DNA of 64,000 nucleotides from a bacterium 1xD42-87 (GCA_003611805.1 RAYM01000011.1:62001-126000); one strand, 5' to 3'; shown: positions 34,094 to 42,947, counted from the first letter of the stretch. The notes: generated from the sequence alone by a model not told the origin. Numbers and translations are program-made.

Positions 34094-34924
34094 ATGATAC
34101 GAAGCGTATTTGGCGCGTCCGTACAGGGCGCATCCCATATACGAAACGGCAGGGAATGTCAAGACAGCCTGAAGAAGGTGGTAAAAGATTCCGGCGCGGT
34201 GATTCTTTCGGTGGCGGACGGGCACGGCAGTGAATCCTGTCCTTACAGCAAGACCGGCTCCTTTACGGCTGTCAATGTATTCTGCAAAATCATGGGAGAC
34301 TATCTGGACACCTATGCCGGACAGCCGGAAATGCTCTTCACCTTTTTGAAACGGGAGGGCGATACCAAGATCGCGCAGGAGATTGAAGCAGAGTGGAAAC
34401 GCAGGATATTGAGACTGCATACCAGATGTAAGCGTGAAATTCCCCTGAACGCAGAGGGCGGGAAAGACAGAGAAGCGGTTTACAGGCTTTATGGGAGTAC
34501 GCTGCTCGGACTTGTCATTACGGCGGACTTTCTCTTTGCCTTCCAGCTCGGCGACGGAGATATCGTGAAGGTGTCGGAGAGCGGGGTACGCCATGTGATC
34601 GAGGCGGATAAAATACTCGGTACAGAGACCTATTCGCTCAGCAGGGCGGAAGCATGGAAGAAAGCCATCACACTGATTCGGAGGCGGGAAGAAAACGAAC
34701 GGCTGCCCGTCATGTACATGCTTTCCACGGACGGGCTTTCCAACAGTTATAAAAATGACGGGGAATTTCAGAAGACCTGTATGGACTACTATGCCCTTCT
34801 TAAAGAGCACGGTGTGAAAGCGGTGTCCGGCCAGCTGCAAACATGGCTGCAGGAGACAAGCGAGATGGGGAGCGGCGATGATATCACGGCGTTGTTTTTC
34901 TATGAAGCGGCGCAGGGGCAGTAA
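34094..34924 (+). CDS. PP2C-family protein serine/threonine phosphatase
   Basis: 276 residues. Metal-binding motifs: QDS (Asp24), SVADGHGSE (Asp42 and Gly), GSTLLGLVI, LGDGDIV, LSTDGLSN and GSGDDIT near the end. It should remove phosphate from serine/threonine residues, opposing the kinase at 30779. ATG 34094 is chosen over TTG 34073, which lies in the repeat fragment; AAAGGGTG precedes it by 8 bases. Confidence 0.88.
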   Translation: MIRSVFGASVQGASHIRNGRECQDSLKKVVKDSGAVILSVADGHGSESCPYSKTGSFTAVNVFCKIMGDYLDTYAGQPEMLFTFLKREGDTKIAQEIEAEWKRRILRLHTRCKREIPLNAEGGKDREAVYRLYGSTLLGLVITADFLFAFQLGDGDIVKVSESGVRHVIEADKILGTETYSLSRAEAWKKAITLIRRREENERLPVMYMLSTDGLSNSYKNDGEFQKTCMDYYALLKEHGVKAVSGQLQTWLQETSEMGSGDDITALFFYEAAQGQ

Positions 34925-35024
34925 CCGATATTCCCGGAGCAGATTTATTTGACGGACGAGACGGCATAAAACTTTTGATCGCTGTAAGCGGTTTTGCCAT
35001 AGAGAAATTAGGATGGTAAAGTTT

Positions 35025-35402
35025 ATGATTTATGAAAAAGCGGAGACGGTAGAGATGGAAGCGCGCATTGCTCTGTGTAAGTGTAAAGAAGGCGGAAATA
35101 TATATGGCGTCCGCTTTGAGAAGACGGGGGACGGTTGGAAATATACATGGGCATTTCCCGTGAAAGAGGCGGCAGCGAAGCGGGAGCATTACGACGAGAC
35201 AAAGATTGTCGGGCAGATTTTCCCTGACAATGGTTATCCGGGATGCCCCTATTGTGGGACGAAGGATTTCGTGGTCTGTAACTGCGGAAAACTGAACTGC
35301 CATAACGGGAATGACACCCATTTTACGTGCAACTGGTGCGGGCTGTCGGGGAAGCTTGGCAGCTATGACGGGGCGGGATTCGGCTCCGGGGGAGATATAT
35401 AA
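35025..35402 (+). CDS. TerY-C-like zinc-binding protein
   Basis: About 125 residues. The N-half is beta-rich; the C-half has the paired Cys pattern GCPYCGTKDFVVCNCGKLNC, then FTCNWCG, as in the metal-binding domain often fused to the C-terminus of TerY proteins. Here it is a separate gene, and the tail is Gly-rich. The start may be ATG 35025 (AGGATGG upstream) or ATG 35013. It closes the five-gene cassette. Confidence 0.7.
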   Translation: MIYEKAETVEMEARIALCKCKEGGNIYGVRFEKTGDGWKYTWAFPVKEAAAKREHYDETKIVGQIFPDNGYPGCPYCGTKDFVVCNCGKLNCHNGNDTHFTCNWCGLSGKLGSYDGAGFGSGGDI

Positions 35403-35545
35403 TATATTGTCATGCCTGTCGGATTAGTTGGTCATTCAGGAGAAGAAGTCTGGGCACAAACCGCAAAAGAAATGCCAATTACTTATAGGGAATGTTCAAA
35501 TAGGGATGATATTACATAAAACAAATGAAGGGAGAATAGAATAGG

Positions 35546-36571
35546 ATGCAGACAGTAAAACTGGGCAAGACAGGAATTGAGACAAACAAGAATGCGTTCG
35601 GCGCTCTGCCGATCCAGCGGATCAGCGACGAGGAGGCGGTGAAGCTTCTGCGCAAGGCTTACGAGAACGGCATGACTTTTTTTGATACGGCGCGCGCGTA
35701 CTCGGACAGCGAGCATAAGGTAGGGCTTGCATTTGAAGGGATGCGGGAAAAGGTGATTATCGCCACCAAGACGGGAGCGCAGAACGCGGAAGGGTTCTGG
35801 AAAGACTTGGAGACCAGCCTTACCAATCTGAAAACGGATTATATTGATATTTACCAGTTCCACAATCCGGCTTTCTGCCCGAAACCGGGTGATGAGAGCG
35901 GATTGTATGACGCGGCTTTACAGGCGAAGGAACAGGGGAAAATTCGGCATATCGGTATCACGAACCATCGTCTCACAGTGGCGCATGAGGCAATTGACAG
36001 CGGGCTTTACGAGACACTGCAGTTTCCGTTCTGTTATCTGGCTACGGACAAGGATGTGGAGCTGGTGGAAAAGTGCAGGGCGGCGGATATGGGTTTTATC
36101 GCCATGAAAGCGCTTTCCGGCGGCCTGATCACCAATTCTGCGGCAGCTTACGCGTATCTGGCGCAGTATGACAATGTACTGCCCATCTGGGGCGTACAGC
36201 GGGAGGCGGAGCTTGACGAGTTTCTCTCTTACATAGACAATCCGCCCGCCATGACGGAGGAGTTAAAGGCGCTGATTGACAAGGACAGGGCGGAGCTTCT
36301 GGGCGAGTTCTGTCGGGGCTGCGGCTACTGTATGCCCTGTCCTGTGGGGATTGAGATCAGTATGTGCGCGAGAATGTCCCTTCTTTTGCGCAGAGCCCCT
36401 TCGGCGGGTTACCTGGGCGAGGAATGGCAGGAGAAGATGGGGAAGATCGAGGCGTGCCTGCACTGCAACCAGTGTAAGGGGAAATGCCCTTATGAGCTGG
36501 ATACGCCGGCGCTTCTGGCGAAGAATCTGGAGGATTACAAGAATGTGCTGGCGGGGAAGGCCAGTGTCTGA
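35546..36571 (+). CDS. Aldo/keto reductase with ferredoxin-like C-terminus
   Basis: 341 residues. The N-terminal TIM barrel of about 250 residues has FFDTARAYSDSEHKVG (catalytic Asp/Tyr), VIIATKTG (Lys) and YQFHNP (His). The C-terminal part has Cys motifs CRGCGYCMPCPVGI and CLHCNQCKGKCPYEL, probably two 4Fe-4S clusters. Such proteins are common in anaerobes; the carbonyl substrate is unknown, and electrons may come from ferredoxin rather than NADPH. AAGGGAGAA ribosome site. Confidence 0.88.
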   Translation: MQTVKLGKTGIETNKNAFGALPIQRISDEEAVKLLRKAYENGMTFFDTARAYSDSEHKVGLAFEGMREKVIIATKTGAQNAEGFWKDLETSLTNLKTDYIDIYQFHNPAFCPKPGDESGLYDAALQAKEQGKIRHIGITNHRLTVAHEAIDSGLYETLQFPFCYLATDKDVELVEKCRAADMGFIAMKALSGGLITNSAAAYAYLAQYDNVLPIWGVQREAELDEFLSYIDNPPAMTEELKALIDKDRAELLGEFCRGCGYCMPCPVGIEISMCARMSLLLRRAPSAGYLGEEWQEKMGKIEACLHCNQCKGKCPYELDTPALLAKNLEDYKNVLAGKASV

Positions 36572-36604
36572 TGCCGGCAGGGAACGTGTCGGAGTAGCAG
36601 ACAG

Positions 36605-37195
36605 ATGGGTAAAAAACGCCGATTTGCTGATATATTGTGTGTAGTGGCTGTTGCGCTTGGTGTGATGGTTTTTGCGCTGATTGTGGACGGTCTTGCTTTT
36701 CTGGGGATGAAGTATGTGTTTCATCTGGATTTTTCACAGGAGTACCGGCAGGTGAAAGAGATATCTCAGCTCAGGTTTTGGAAGAGCTGGGATGAAAAGG
36801 TTTACATAAGATATCCTTTTGGCCTGCGCCCCATAGAAAAGCGGGAGGATGTCCCGGAGCAGGAGAAACCGATGCTTTCCTGGTTGGATGGGGGTGTATA
36901 TGATGTTACAGACTTCGGTGAGTCTGTGGCATGGTATGACTGGAAAAAAGATGCGGTCTTTATTGGAAATGCGCAGGGAGAAATTCAGAAAACCTTTGAG
37001 GTGGTCTATGACGTGGAGAAACTTGCGTTCTCGCCGGATGAAAGATATCTGCTTGTCTACGAGATTGACTACAGGGGAGAGATCACGGATGACGAGTATT
37101 GCTATTACCGGGTGATTGATCTGGAAGATGGGGTATGGTACACGGTTTATGCCGGGTACCGGGAGTGGTTTTGGGTGTATTGGGAGGAAGAATGA
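36605..37195 (+). CDS. Membrane-anchored hypothetical protein
   Basis: 196 residues. One N-terminal membrane helix (ILCVVAVALGVMVFALIVDG) and an extracytoplasmic domain rich in Tyr, Trp and acidic residues with beta-propeller-like lines (KLAFSPDERYLLVYEIDYRG). I do not recognise the family. It follows the aldo/keto reductase by 33 bases and precedes a methyltransferase. Confidence 0.6.
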   Translation: MGKKRRFADILCVVAVALGVMVFALIVDGLAFLGMKYVFHLDFSQEYRQVKEISQLRFWKSWDEKVYIRYPFGLRPIEKREDVPEQEKPMLSWLDGGVYDVTDFGESVAWYDWKKDAVFIGNAQGEIQKTFEVVYDVEKLAFSPDERYLLVYEIDYRGEITDDEYCYYRVIDLEDGVWYTVYAGYREWFWVYWEEE

Positions 37196-37240
37196 TATAG
37201 GTGTAATTATTTGCAGGAAAGTAGATGTGGGGGAGTAGAG

Positions 37241-37999
37241 ATGGATTTTCGTAAGACATTTGATTTGATACCGGAAGAATTTGACAAATACAGACCGAGA
37301 TACCGGGAAGAGGTGTTTTTGGAATTGACGTCGCTTTGTAAGCTTGATTCTGATAAGAAGGTGCTTGAGATCGGTCCCGGGACGGGACAGGCTACAGAGC
37401 CGATTTTGAAAACAGGGTGCGATTACACGGCAATTGAGCTGGGAGAAAACTTTGTCTCTTTTTTGAACAATAAGTTTTCTTCCTATCCAAATTTTCATGT
37501 GATAAATGCGGATTTTGAGTCATGGGAATTTCCGGAGAATACTTACGATTTAGTCTATTCGGCGGCGACCATACAGTGGATCCCGGAGGAGACTGCCTTT
37601 ACGAAAACATTTCGGATGTTGAAGCCGGGCGGTTACCTTGCCATGTTTATGACGTGCAGTAACGAGACAAGCCGAAATACTGAGCTGCGCGCGGAAATTG
37701 ATAAGGTATATGAGAAGCATTTCCGTGTGAAGCAGGGTTACTCTTGTAAGATGGATTACAGAAATGCCCTGCATTACGGCTTTACTAACTGGATTAGCAG
37801 GGAGTGGAAGAGCGAGAGGACGGTTGATGCTGACGCTTATATTTCATGGATCAGTACGCACTGTGAGCATATCACGCTGGAGGAGCCATATAAAACCAGA
37901 TTCTACGAGGGTATCCGGGAGGCGTTTCATAAGTTTGGGAACAGGATGGTTATTATAGATACGATACCTTTGTATCTGGTGCAGAAACCGGTTAGGTAG
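37241..37999 (+). CDS. Class I SAM-dependent methyltransferase
   Basis: About 252 residues with the methyltransferase motif I VLEIGPGTGQATEPIL, acidic motif II (YTAIELGENF), and the motif FHVINADFESWEFPENTYDL. The C-terminal part has SRNTEL and a trans-aconitate-methyltransferase-like pattern. ATG 37241 follows GGGGGAG at 6 bases; an in-frame TTG at 37211 lies upstream. A paralogue of about the same length is at 40131. Substrate unknown. Confidence 0.85.
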   Translation: MDFRKTFDLIPEEFDKYRPRYREEVFLELTSLCKLDSDKKVLEIGPGTGQATEPILKTGCDYTAIELGENFVSFLNNKFSSYPNFHVINADFESWEFPENTYDLVYSAATIQWIPEETAFTKTFRMLKPGGYLAMFMTCSNETSRNTELRAEIDKVYEKHFRVKQGYSCKMDYRNALHYGFTNWISREWKSERTVDADAYISWISTHCEHITLEEPYKTRFYEGIREAFHKFGNRMVIIDTIPLYLVQKPVR

Positions 38000-38145
38000 G
38001 TACACTTATGCTGAATATCTTTCTGCCAAAACGTTCAGGGATTACAAATGTATTTCCACGCCGTTCCGTTTTTGCATATAAGCGGCTGCCCAGCCTGCCT
38101 ATGTATTTCGTGCCGCTGTCAAGTATTTCTTAACAATGCGTAGTC

Positions 38146-38415
38146 ACTTATAAAGAACTAACTTCGGATGAAAAAACGAGGATGCAGTCAGAGGCGCGTG
38201 ATGATTATTACCGTCGGTTAAACTGGGCTGAGTAGCGGGATATTAGAAAAGGTATAGAAAAAGGCATAGAACAGGTACAAAAGGAGACTGCCCGTACTTT
38301 AGTATCTAATGTGGATCACGTCATGGAGAGTTTTCATGTGGATCTGGCAAGGGCCTACGAGGGGCTCGGGACGACAGTGGAGGCTTATCAGGCGGCAAGG
38401 AAGCTGCTGGAGTAA
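38146..38415 (+). pseudogene. Broken Rpn-family nuclease/transposase remnant
   Basis: Frame 1 from 38146 reads YKELTSDEKTRMQSEARDDY, then an in-frame TAG at 38233, then IRKGIEKGIEQVQKETARTL and on to AYQAARKLLE with a stop at 38413. This is the C-terminal tail typical of Rpn (PD-(D/E)XK) proteins. The catalytic N-terminal domain is missing. It lies in a gap of about 620 bases (38000-38617). The first 145 bases hold no recognisable gene; after the pseudogene come a candidate promoter (38440-38468) and an inverted repeat (38544-38586). Confidence 0.7.
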
Positions 38416-38439
38416 AAATTTTTACAACTTTTTATGAGG

Positions 38440-38468
38440 TTGCATTTTCCCACAGAGGCATGTAATAT
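38440..38468 (+). promoter_or_regulatory. Candidate promoter for the CD3324-like gene
   Basis: TTGCAT (38440-38445), 17 bp, TAATAT (38463-38468). It lies 150 bases upstream of the CD3324-like gene; the inverted repeat at 38544-38586 would be in the leader. Confidence 0.4.
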
Positions 38469-38543
38469 TAAGGGTGTAAAAAGAGATAAAGCGTCAGAAG
38501 GTAAAGGAGTGAACTGTTTGTTGAAAAAGACCACGGTATCATA

Positions 38544-38586
38544 GCGATGGCTATGACATATGAAATTACATTGTGATAGCCATTGC
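38544..38586. repeat. Imperfect inverted repeat in the leader before the CD3324-like gene
   Basis: GCGATGGCTAT-G-ACA (38544-38558) pairs with TTGTG-ATAGCCATTGC (38571-38586) apart from one mismatch and one G-U. The stem resembles that after alaS at 2222-2269 (CGATAGCTATC) with paired differences. Confidence 0.55.
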
Positions 38587-38617
38587 GTTTCCTAAAGAAA
38601 AAAATTAGGAGGCAGCT

Positions 38618-38908
38618 ATGAGCTATAAACGGGCGGATGATATTCTGCCGGAAAATATTCTTGAGATCCTGCAGATGTATGTGAGCGGCGAGGCGATCTA
38701 TGTGCCCAAGAAGAAAGAATGCAGAAAAAGATGGGGTTCGTCCACGGGCGTGAATGAGACACTTCGTATCAGGAACGAACAGATTCTGGAACAGCATCGG
38801 AAGGGAACATCGACAAAGGAGCTGGCGCTGCAATATTACTTGACGGAAAAAAGCATACAGAGGATTCTCAGGGAAATGCAAATGAAACCTCCTAGGGAGC
38901 AATGTTGA
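38618..38908 (+). CDS. CD3324-like small DNA-binding protein
   Basis: 96 residues starting MSYKRADDILPENILEILQM, then YVPKKKECRKRWGSSTGVNE and a helix-turn-helix (TSTKELALQYYLTEKSIQRI). This matches the CD3324/Mor-like family common in Clostridia, thought to regulate transcription; its target is unknown. It is followed after 21 bases by the RNHCP gene, so they may form an operon. AGGAGGCAGCT ribosome site. Confidence 0.8.
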   Translation: MSYKRADDILPENILEILQMYVSGEAIYVPKKKECRKRWGSSTGVNETLRIRNEQILEQHRKGTSTKELALQYYLTEKSIQRILREMQMKPPREQC

Positions 38909-38929
38909 TCTGATTAGGAGGGAACAAAA

Positions 38930-39355
38930 TTGAATAGGGAAAATAAGAGAAAAACATTTGAAAAAGGATATTACAAAAATCATGCCTGCGATGAAAGCTT
39001 TGTATGTAAGGTTTGCGGGCGGCAGGTAATCCCGGACGGCGCGGGCAGCAAGCACAGAAACCATTGCCCGAATTGTCTGACCAGCCTGCATGTGGATATC
39101 GAGCCGGGAGACCGCGCTTCGGACTGCGGCGGCTATATGGAGCCGGTGGCAGTATGGGTCAGAAAAAACGGCGAGTGGGCGATCATACACCGCTGCCGAC
39201 AGTGCGGGCAGATGAGTTCCAACCGCATCGCGGCGGACGACAATCCCATGAAATTGATGTCCATTGCGATGAAACCGCTTACTTCCTCTCCGTTTCCGAT
39301 TGAGCGGATCGAGGAGATGACGAGACTGATGGGCGGTGCGGGCAGTATATCCTGA
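38930..39355 (+). CDS. RNHCP-domain zinc protein
   Basis: 141 residues with two Cys pairs near the N-terminus (CKVCGRQV and the name-giving HRNHCPNCL), DCGGYMEPVAVWVR, and RCRQCGQMSSNRIAADD. The family is a small zinc-ribbon group in Firmicutes and Actinobacteria with no assigned function. TTG start at 38930 with AGGAGGGA 7 bases upstream; the frame before it has no ATG nearby with a better site. Confidence 0.85.
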   Translation: MNRENKRKTFEKGYYKNHACDESFVCKVCGRQVIPDGAGSKHRNHCPNCLTSLHVDIEPGDRASDCGGYMEPVAVWVRKNGEWAIIHRCRQCGQMSSNRIAADDNPMKLMSIAMKPLTSSPFPIERIEEMTRLMGGAGSIS

Positions 39356-39361
39356 GATATG

Positions 39362-39396
39362 GGGCGTGTGGCAGTTCATACGCCCTTTTTCTTTTT
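39362..39396 (+). terminator. Terminator after the RNHCP gene
   Basis: GGGCGT (39362-39367) pairs with ACGCCC (39380-39385), followed by TTTTTCTTTTT. Confidence 0.75.
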
Positions 39397-39468
39397 CCGG
39401 GAATTGTCGGAATGGAAAGAAAGCGGTATCATTATTGGAAAGATAAAAGTAACAATAGGACGGATTCA

Positions 39469-39499
39469 GTAACTATGAAGTCGAAGACCGAATAGTTAC
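39469..39499. repeat. Inverted repeat GTAACTAT/ATAGTTAC
   Basis: Perfect 8-bp arms, 39469-39476 and 39492-39499, with a 15-base loop. It lies in the 200-base gap before the acetyltransferase gene and may be an operator or a small RNA hairpin. No T-run follows. Confidence 0.4.
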
Positions 39500-39595
39500 G
39501 GACAAAAGGGAGGAATTGAGGGACAGGATAATCATACACAGGGATTTTTGTGATATGATAATTTTGCGGTTGAGAGATTAGGAGGGACAAGCTGT

Positions 39596-40144
39596 ATGAG
39601 AATAGAAACGAACAGGCTTATTTTACGCGACTATACGATGGATGATTATGAGGCGTTATATGAAATCATGTCGGACCCGGAGACAATGCAGCACTATCCG
39701 AAACCTTTTGATGAAGAAAAGGTAAGAAGTTGGATTCAGTGGAATCTGGATAACTATCAGAAATATGGATTCGGTCTGTGGGCGGTTACTTTAAAGGAAA
39801 CGGATGAATTTATCGGAGACTGCGGGATTACCTTGCAGAATATTGACGGGGAAATGCTCCCGGAGATCGGGTATCATATTCACAAAGCGCATTGGAGAAA
39901 AGGGTATGGGAGCGAAGCGGCGAAAGCAGTCAGGAACTGGGTATTTCAGCATACAAAATATAATGCGGTATATTCTTATATGAAATATACAAACGAGGCT
40001 TCCTGTCGGACGGCTATGGCAAATGGCATGAGAAAGGTGAAGGAGTATCCCGATGAAAAGAATGGTATTTCGTATGCCTATGCGATTACGCGTTCGGAGT
40101 GGGAAGAAATAGAAGGGAGGCGGGAGCGTCATGCCGATTATTAA
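39596..40144 (+). CDS. GNAT-family N-acetyltransferase (RimJ/RimL type)
   Basis: 182 residues. The fold pattern begins ETNRLILRDYTMDDYEALYE, then DEFIGDCGITLQNIDGE and the acetyl-CoA loop KAHWRKGYGSEAAKAVRNW. Family members acetylate N-terminal amines of proteins or small molecules; the substrate is unknown. A class I methyltransferase overlaps its end by 14 bases, so the two are co-expressed. Confidence 0.88.
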   Translation: MRIETNRLILRDYTMDDYEALYEIMSDPETMQHYPKPFDEEKVRSWIQWNLDNYQKYGFGLWAVTLKETDEFIGDCGITLQNIDGEMLPEIGYHIHKAHWRKGYGSEAAKAVRNWVFQHTKYNAVYSYMKYTNEASCRTAMANGMRKVKEYPDEKNGISYAYAITRSEWEEIEGRRERHADY

Positions 40145-40913
40145 GGGGCTGGAGTGGACCTTTGACACGGTGGCGGCGCAGTATGAAAAACTGAGACCGG
40201 AATATGTGCCGGAGTTATATGAGGATATTTTTCGGTACAAACAGTTGGATCAGACAAGTCATGCCTTGGAAGTGGGTATCGGAGGCGGACAGGCGACGCT
40301 CCCAATTTTAAAGACGGGATGTAAAGTGACCGCAGTGGAATATGGAAAGAACTTTTCGGAATTGTGCCGCCGTAAATTTCGGGAATTTCCCGGCTTTTCG
40401 GTGGTGATTTCCAAATTTGAGGATTTTGCCGCTGAGAGCGGTTCCTACGACCTGATTTATTCGGCGTCCGCGTTCCATTGGGTGCCGGAAGAAATCGGCT
40501 ATCAAAAAGTATATGATTTGCTGAAAAGCGGCGGCGTCTTTGCCCGCTTTGCAAACCACCCTTACAGGGATAAGGGCAGGGAGGAAATGAGTCGGGCAAT
40601 ACAGAAAGTATACGATGCGTATATGCCGAACGCCGCAGAAGGCAGCGAGTACGGCGAAAAGGAGGCGGAGGAGAGGGCGGAAACTGCGCGGAAGTACGGG
40701 TTTACGGATATCAGTTACAGACTTTACCACAGGACGAGAACTTTTACGGCAAAGGAATATACCGCCCTTCTGGGAACTTATTCCGATCATATGGTGATAG
40801 AGGAGGAGACGAGGAAAGCCTTCTTTTCGGAAATAGAGCAGGCAATCAATCGGTTTGGGGGACAGATTACCTTGTATGACACGATTGATCTGGAGCTGGC
40901 GCGGAAGCCGTAA
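40131..40913 (+). CDS. Class I SAM-dependent methyltransferase, second paralogue
   Basis: 260 residues. Motif I ALEVGIGGGQATLPILKTG, acidic loop VTAVEYGKNFSEL, and FHWVPEEIGYQKVYDLLKSG. It is clearly related to the enzyme at 37241 along its whole length (both have xFDxxxxxYxxxRPxY and ILKTGC). The start codon sits within the acetyltransferase gene; GGGAGGCGGGAG precedes it. Substrate unknown. Confidence 0.85.
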   Translation: MPIIKGLEWTFDTVAAQYEKLRPEYVPELYEDIFRYKQLDQTSHALEVGIGGGQATLPILKTGCKVTAVEYGKNFSELCRRKFREFPGFSVVISKFEDFAAESGSYDLIYSASAFHWVPEEIGYQKVYDLLKSGGVFARFANHPYRDKGREEMSRAIQKVYDAYMPNAAEGSEYGEKEAEERAETARKYGFTDISYRLYHRTRTFTAKEYTALLGTYSDHMVIEEETRKAFFSEIEQAINRFGGQITLYDTIDLELARKP

Positions 40914-40940
40914 AAGAGGCAAGGGGTAAAAGCGGAAAAA

Positions 40941-42245
40941 ATGATTTACATCGTAGACAACATTTTAAATTATTTTATCTATTTGTTTATCCTATATTTT
41001 GGATTCAGATTAAGACCGAGAAGTCAGAAAATTTTTCTCGGTCTGTCTGTGTCAGTTATGCTGTGCGCAGGCGGTTTTAACGCCTATTTTGATATCAATT
41101 CTCCAGCGGTCTATATATTTTGGAGTGTGCTTTCCATAAGTTTGTTTTTTGAAGAGCGTCTGGGGCATTTGCTTGTATTAAGTGCATCCATCATGTATTT
41201 TACAGGAATTATAGATACATTCAGCGTCATGCTGATACAGATTGTATTAATAGGCGGCGGCGCTGGCACAGATATCACATGGTGGATGGAAACCGCCTAT
41301 CTGCTTTCTTTTTTGATATATCTTTTGATATATTTGCTTCTTCTTAGAAAAAATGAGGTTTATCTGTGTGATATACAATGGAAGTACCAGCTGGCGCTTT
41401 TGATACAAGGCGGCATTTTTCAATTGTTTTATAATTTTGTTTTTGTATTTTTCGAGGAAAATCATGCCATGTATGGGTGGGATGCCTATGCGGTATTTTT
41501 TATCAGTATAGCGGGTGCGATCTATTCTGTCTTTCTTACGCTTGGTCTTGCCATTAAAAATATACTTTCGGGCAGACAGAACAGGGAGCTCCAGTCTTTT
41601 ATGCATATGCAGAAGCAGCAATACGAATACCAAATGCAGCAGTCGGCGGCGGTACGGCGGTTTAAGCATGACCTGACAAACCATATAGGTGTCCTGAGGG
41701 AATTGATGAATCAGGAAAAGACGGAGGAAGCCAAAGCATACATAGATACCATTTGGGGGATGCAGGATAGTTTTGAACAGAAGGTTCACACGGGAGACAG
41801 TTTTCTTGATGTGATTATGAACTATTATGCGCATTTGGCGGAAAAAGAAAAGATTGCATTTACGGTGTCGGGTAAGCTGGCTGAAAATATGCATCTCGAA
41901 ATGGTTGATATAACAACCATGGTGGGGAACATCCTGCAGAATGCCGTGGAAGCGGCGGTACAGGCGGTGGTTCCGAAAATACGGGTTGAGTTGGTAGAAC
42001 ATCGGAAGGAAATTTTTATTACCGTCAGCAATAGTGTAAGGAGAGCAGGCGTAAAAAGGGACTTCTATATGACATCCAAAATGATGACATCCAAAATGGA
42101 TAGGGAGAATCACGGGCTTGGTCTGAAAAATGTCACGGCGGCAGTCGAAAAATATCATGGCGAATACTATATGGAGTCCACAGTGGAAAACGGGGAAGAT
42201 ACGTTTCAGATCAGTATTGCCATTCCGAAGGAGAGCAGCGTATGA
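40941..42245 (+). CDS. AgrC-like GHKL sensor histidine kinase
   Basis: 434 residues: about six membrane segments in the first 195 residues, a coiled region (MQKQQYEYQMQQSAAVRRFK), then the H-box FKHDLTNHIGVL and a GHKL ATPase domain (GNILQNAVEAAVQAVV, ENHGLGLKNVTAAVEKYHGE). It should sense an extracellular signal, autophosphorylate on His of FKHD and pass phosphate to the LytTR regulator encoded with a 4-base overlap. No agrB/agrD-type peptide genes are adjacent. Confidence 0.9.
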   Translation: MIYIVDNILNYFIYLFILYFGFRLRPRSQKIFLGLSVSVMLCAGGFNAYFDINSPAVYIFWSVLSISLFFEERLGHLLVLSASIMYFTGIIDTFSVMLIQIVLIGGGAGTDITWWMETAYLLSFLIYLLIYLLLLRKNEVYLCDIQWKYQLALLIQGGIFQLFYNFVFVFFEENHAMYGWDAYAVFFISIAGAIYSVFLTLGLAIKNILSGRQNRELQSFMHMQKQQYEYQMQQSAAVRRFKHDLTNHIGVLRELMNQEKTEEAKAYIDTIWGMQDSFEQKVHTGDSFLDVIMNYYAHLAEKEKIAFTVSGKLAENMHLEMVDITTMVGNILQNAVEAAVQAVVPKIRVELVEHRKEIFITVSNSVRRAGVKRDFYMTSKMMTSKMDRENHGLGLKNVTAAVEKYHGEYYMESTVENGEDTFQISIAIPKESSV

Positions 42246-42946
42246 AAATAAGCATCGTAGAGGATGAGGCGGTGTGGCGGGAGCAGATACAGTCCATGAT
42301 TGAGAAATATGGCAGGGAGCAAAATATTTCCTTTCAAATCAGCGCCTATGAAAAGGGAAGAGATTTTATGGAAAGTGAGGATGCGGACCTTCTTTTTCTG
42401 GATATCGAACTGGCGGAGGGTGAAGACGGCTTTGGGATTGCCAGGCAATTGATGGATTCTGGAAATCAGTGTAAGGTATGTTTTCTGACCTCGCATACGG
42501 AGATGGCAAGGCTGGGCTACCGTGTGAATGCGTTCAGATACATCGACAAGAGGCATCTGGAGGAAATCACGGAGGCGCTTGATTTTTTTCTTGCAGCCAG
42601 GATTCAGGACAGGATTATTTATTGTAATGACACTGCTGGAATCTGTGTAAAGATCAACTTAAATGAACTTCTGCTTGTTGAGACATATGGAAGAAAACTG
42701 CGATATCTTATGCGGGACGGCAGGGAATATTTTTGTGACGGCAGAATAACTGAAACAGCTCAGAGGTTATCCCCATTTGGCTTTTTTCATATTCAGCGGT
42801 CGTATATCGTCAATCTAAAGTATATTGAAAAAGCAAACAGCCATGAGATTATACTTTGTACCGGGCTGGAGGTGGCAATCGGCAGGGTTCACAGTAAGGA
42901 GTTTAAAAAAGAATTTTTTAAATGGAGAATGCGGTTTGACCAGTGA
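42242..42946 (+). CDS. AgrA-like LytTR response regulator
   Basis: 234 residues. The receiver has acidic VEDEA, the phosphoacceptor Asp54 in LLFLDIELAEGEDGFGIA, and a Thr/Ser and Lys further on (FLTSHTEMAR, RYIDKRHLEE). The LytTR DNA-binding domain (GICVKINLNELLLVETYGRK, HIQRSYIVNLKYIEKA) follows from about residue 130. Such proteins bind paired 9-bp direct repeats; a candidate pair lies just after the gene at 42948-42978. Confidence 0.92.
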   Translation: MKISIVEDEAVWREQIQSMIEKYGREQNISFQISAYEKGRDFMESEDADLLFLDIELAEGEDGFGIARQLMDSGNQCKVCFLTSHTEMARLGYRVNAFRYIDKRHLEEITEALDFFLAARIQDRIIYCNDTAGICVKINLNELLLVETYGRKLRYLMRDGREYFCDGRITETAQRLSPFGFFHIQRSYIVNLKYIEKANSHEIILCTGLEVAIGRVHSKEFKKEFFKWRMRFDQ

Positions 42947-42947
42947 A

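Noticed and set aside
38000-38145. Possible gene between the methyltransferase and the Rpn remnant
   Set aside because: All six frames are broken within about 30 codons; no motif seen.
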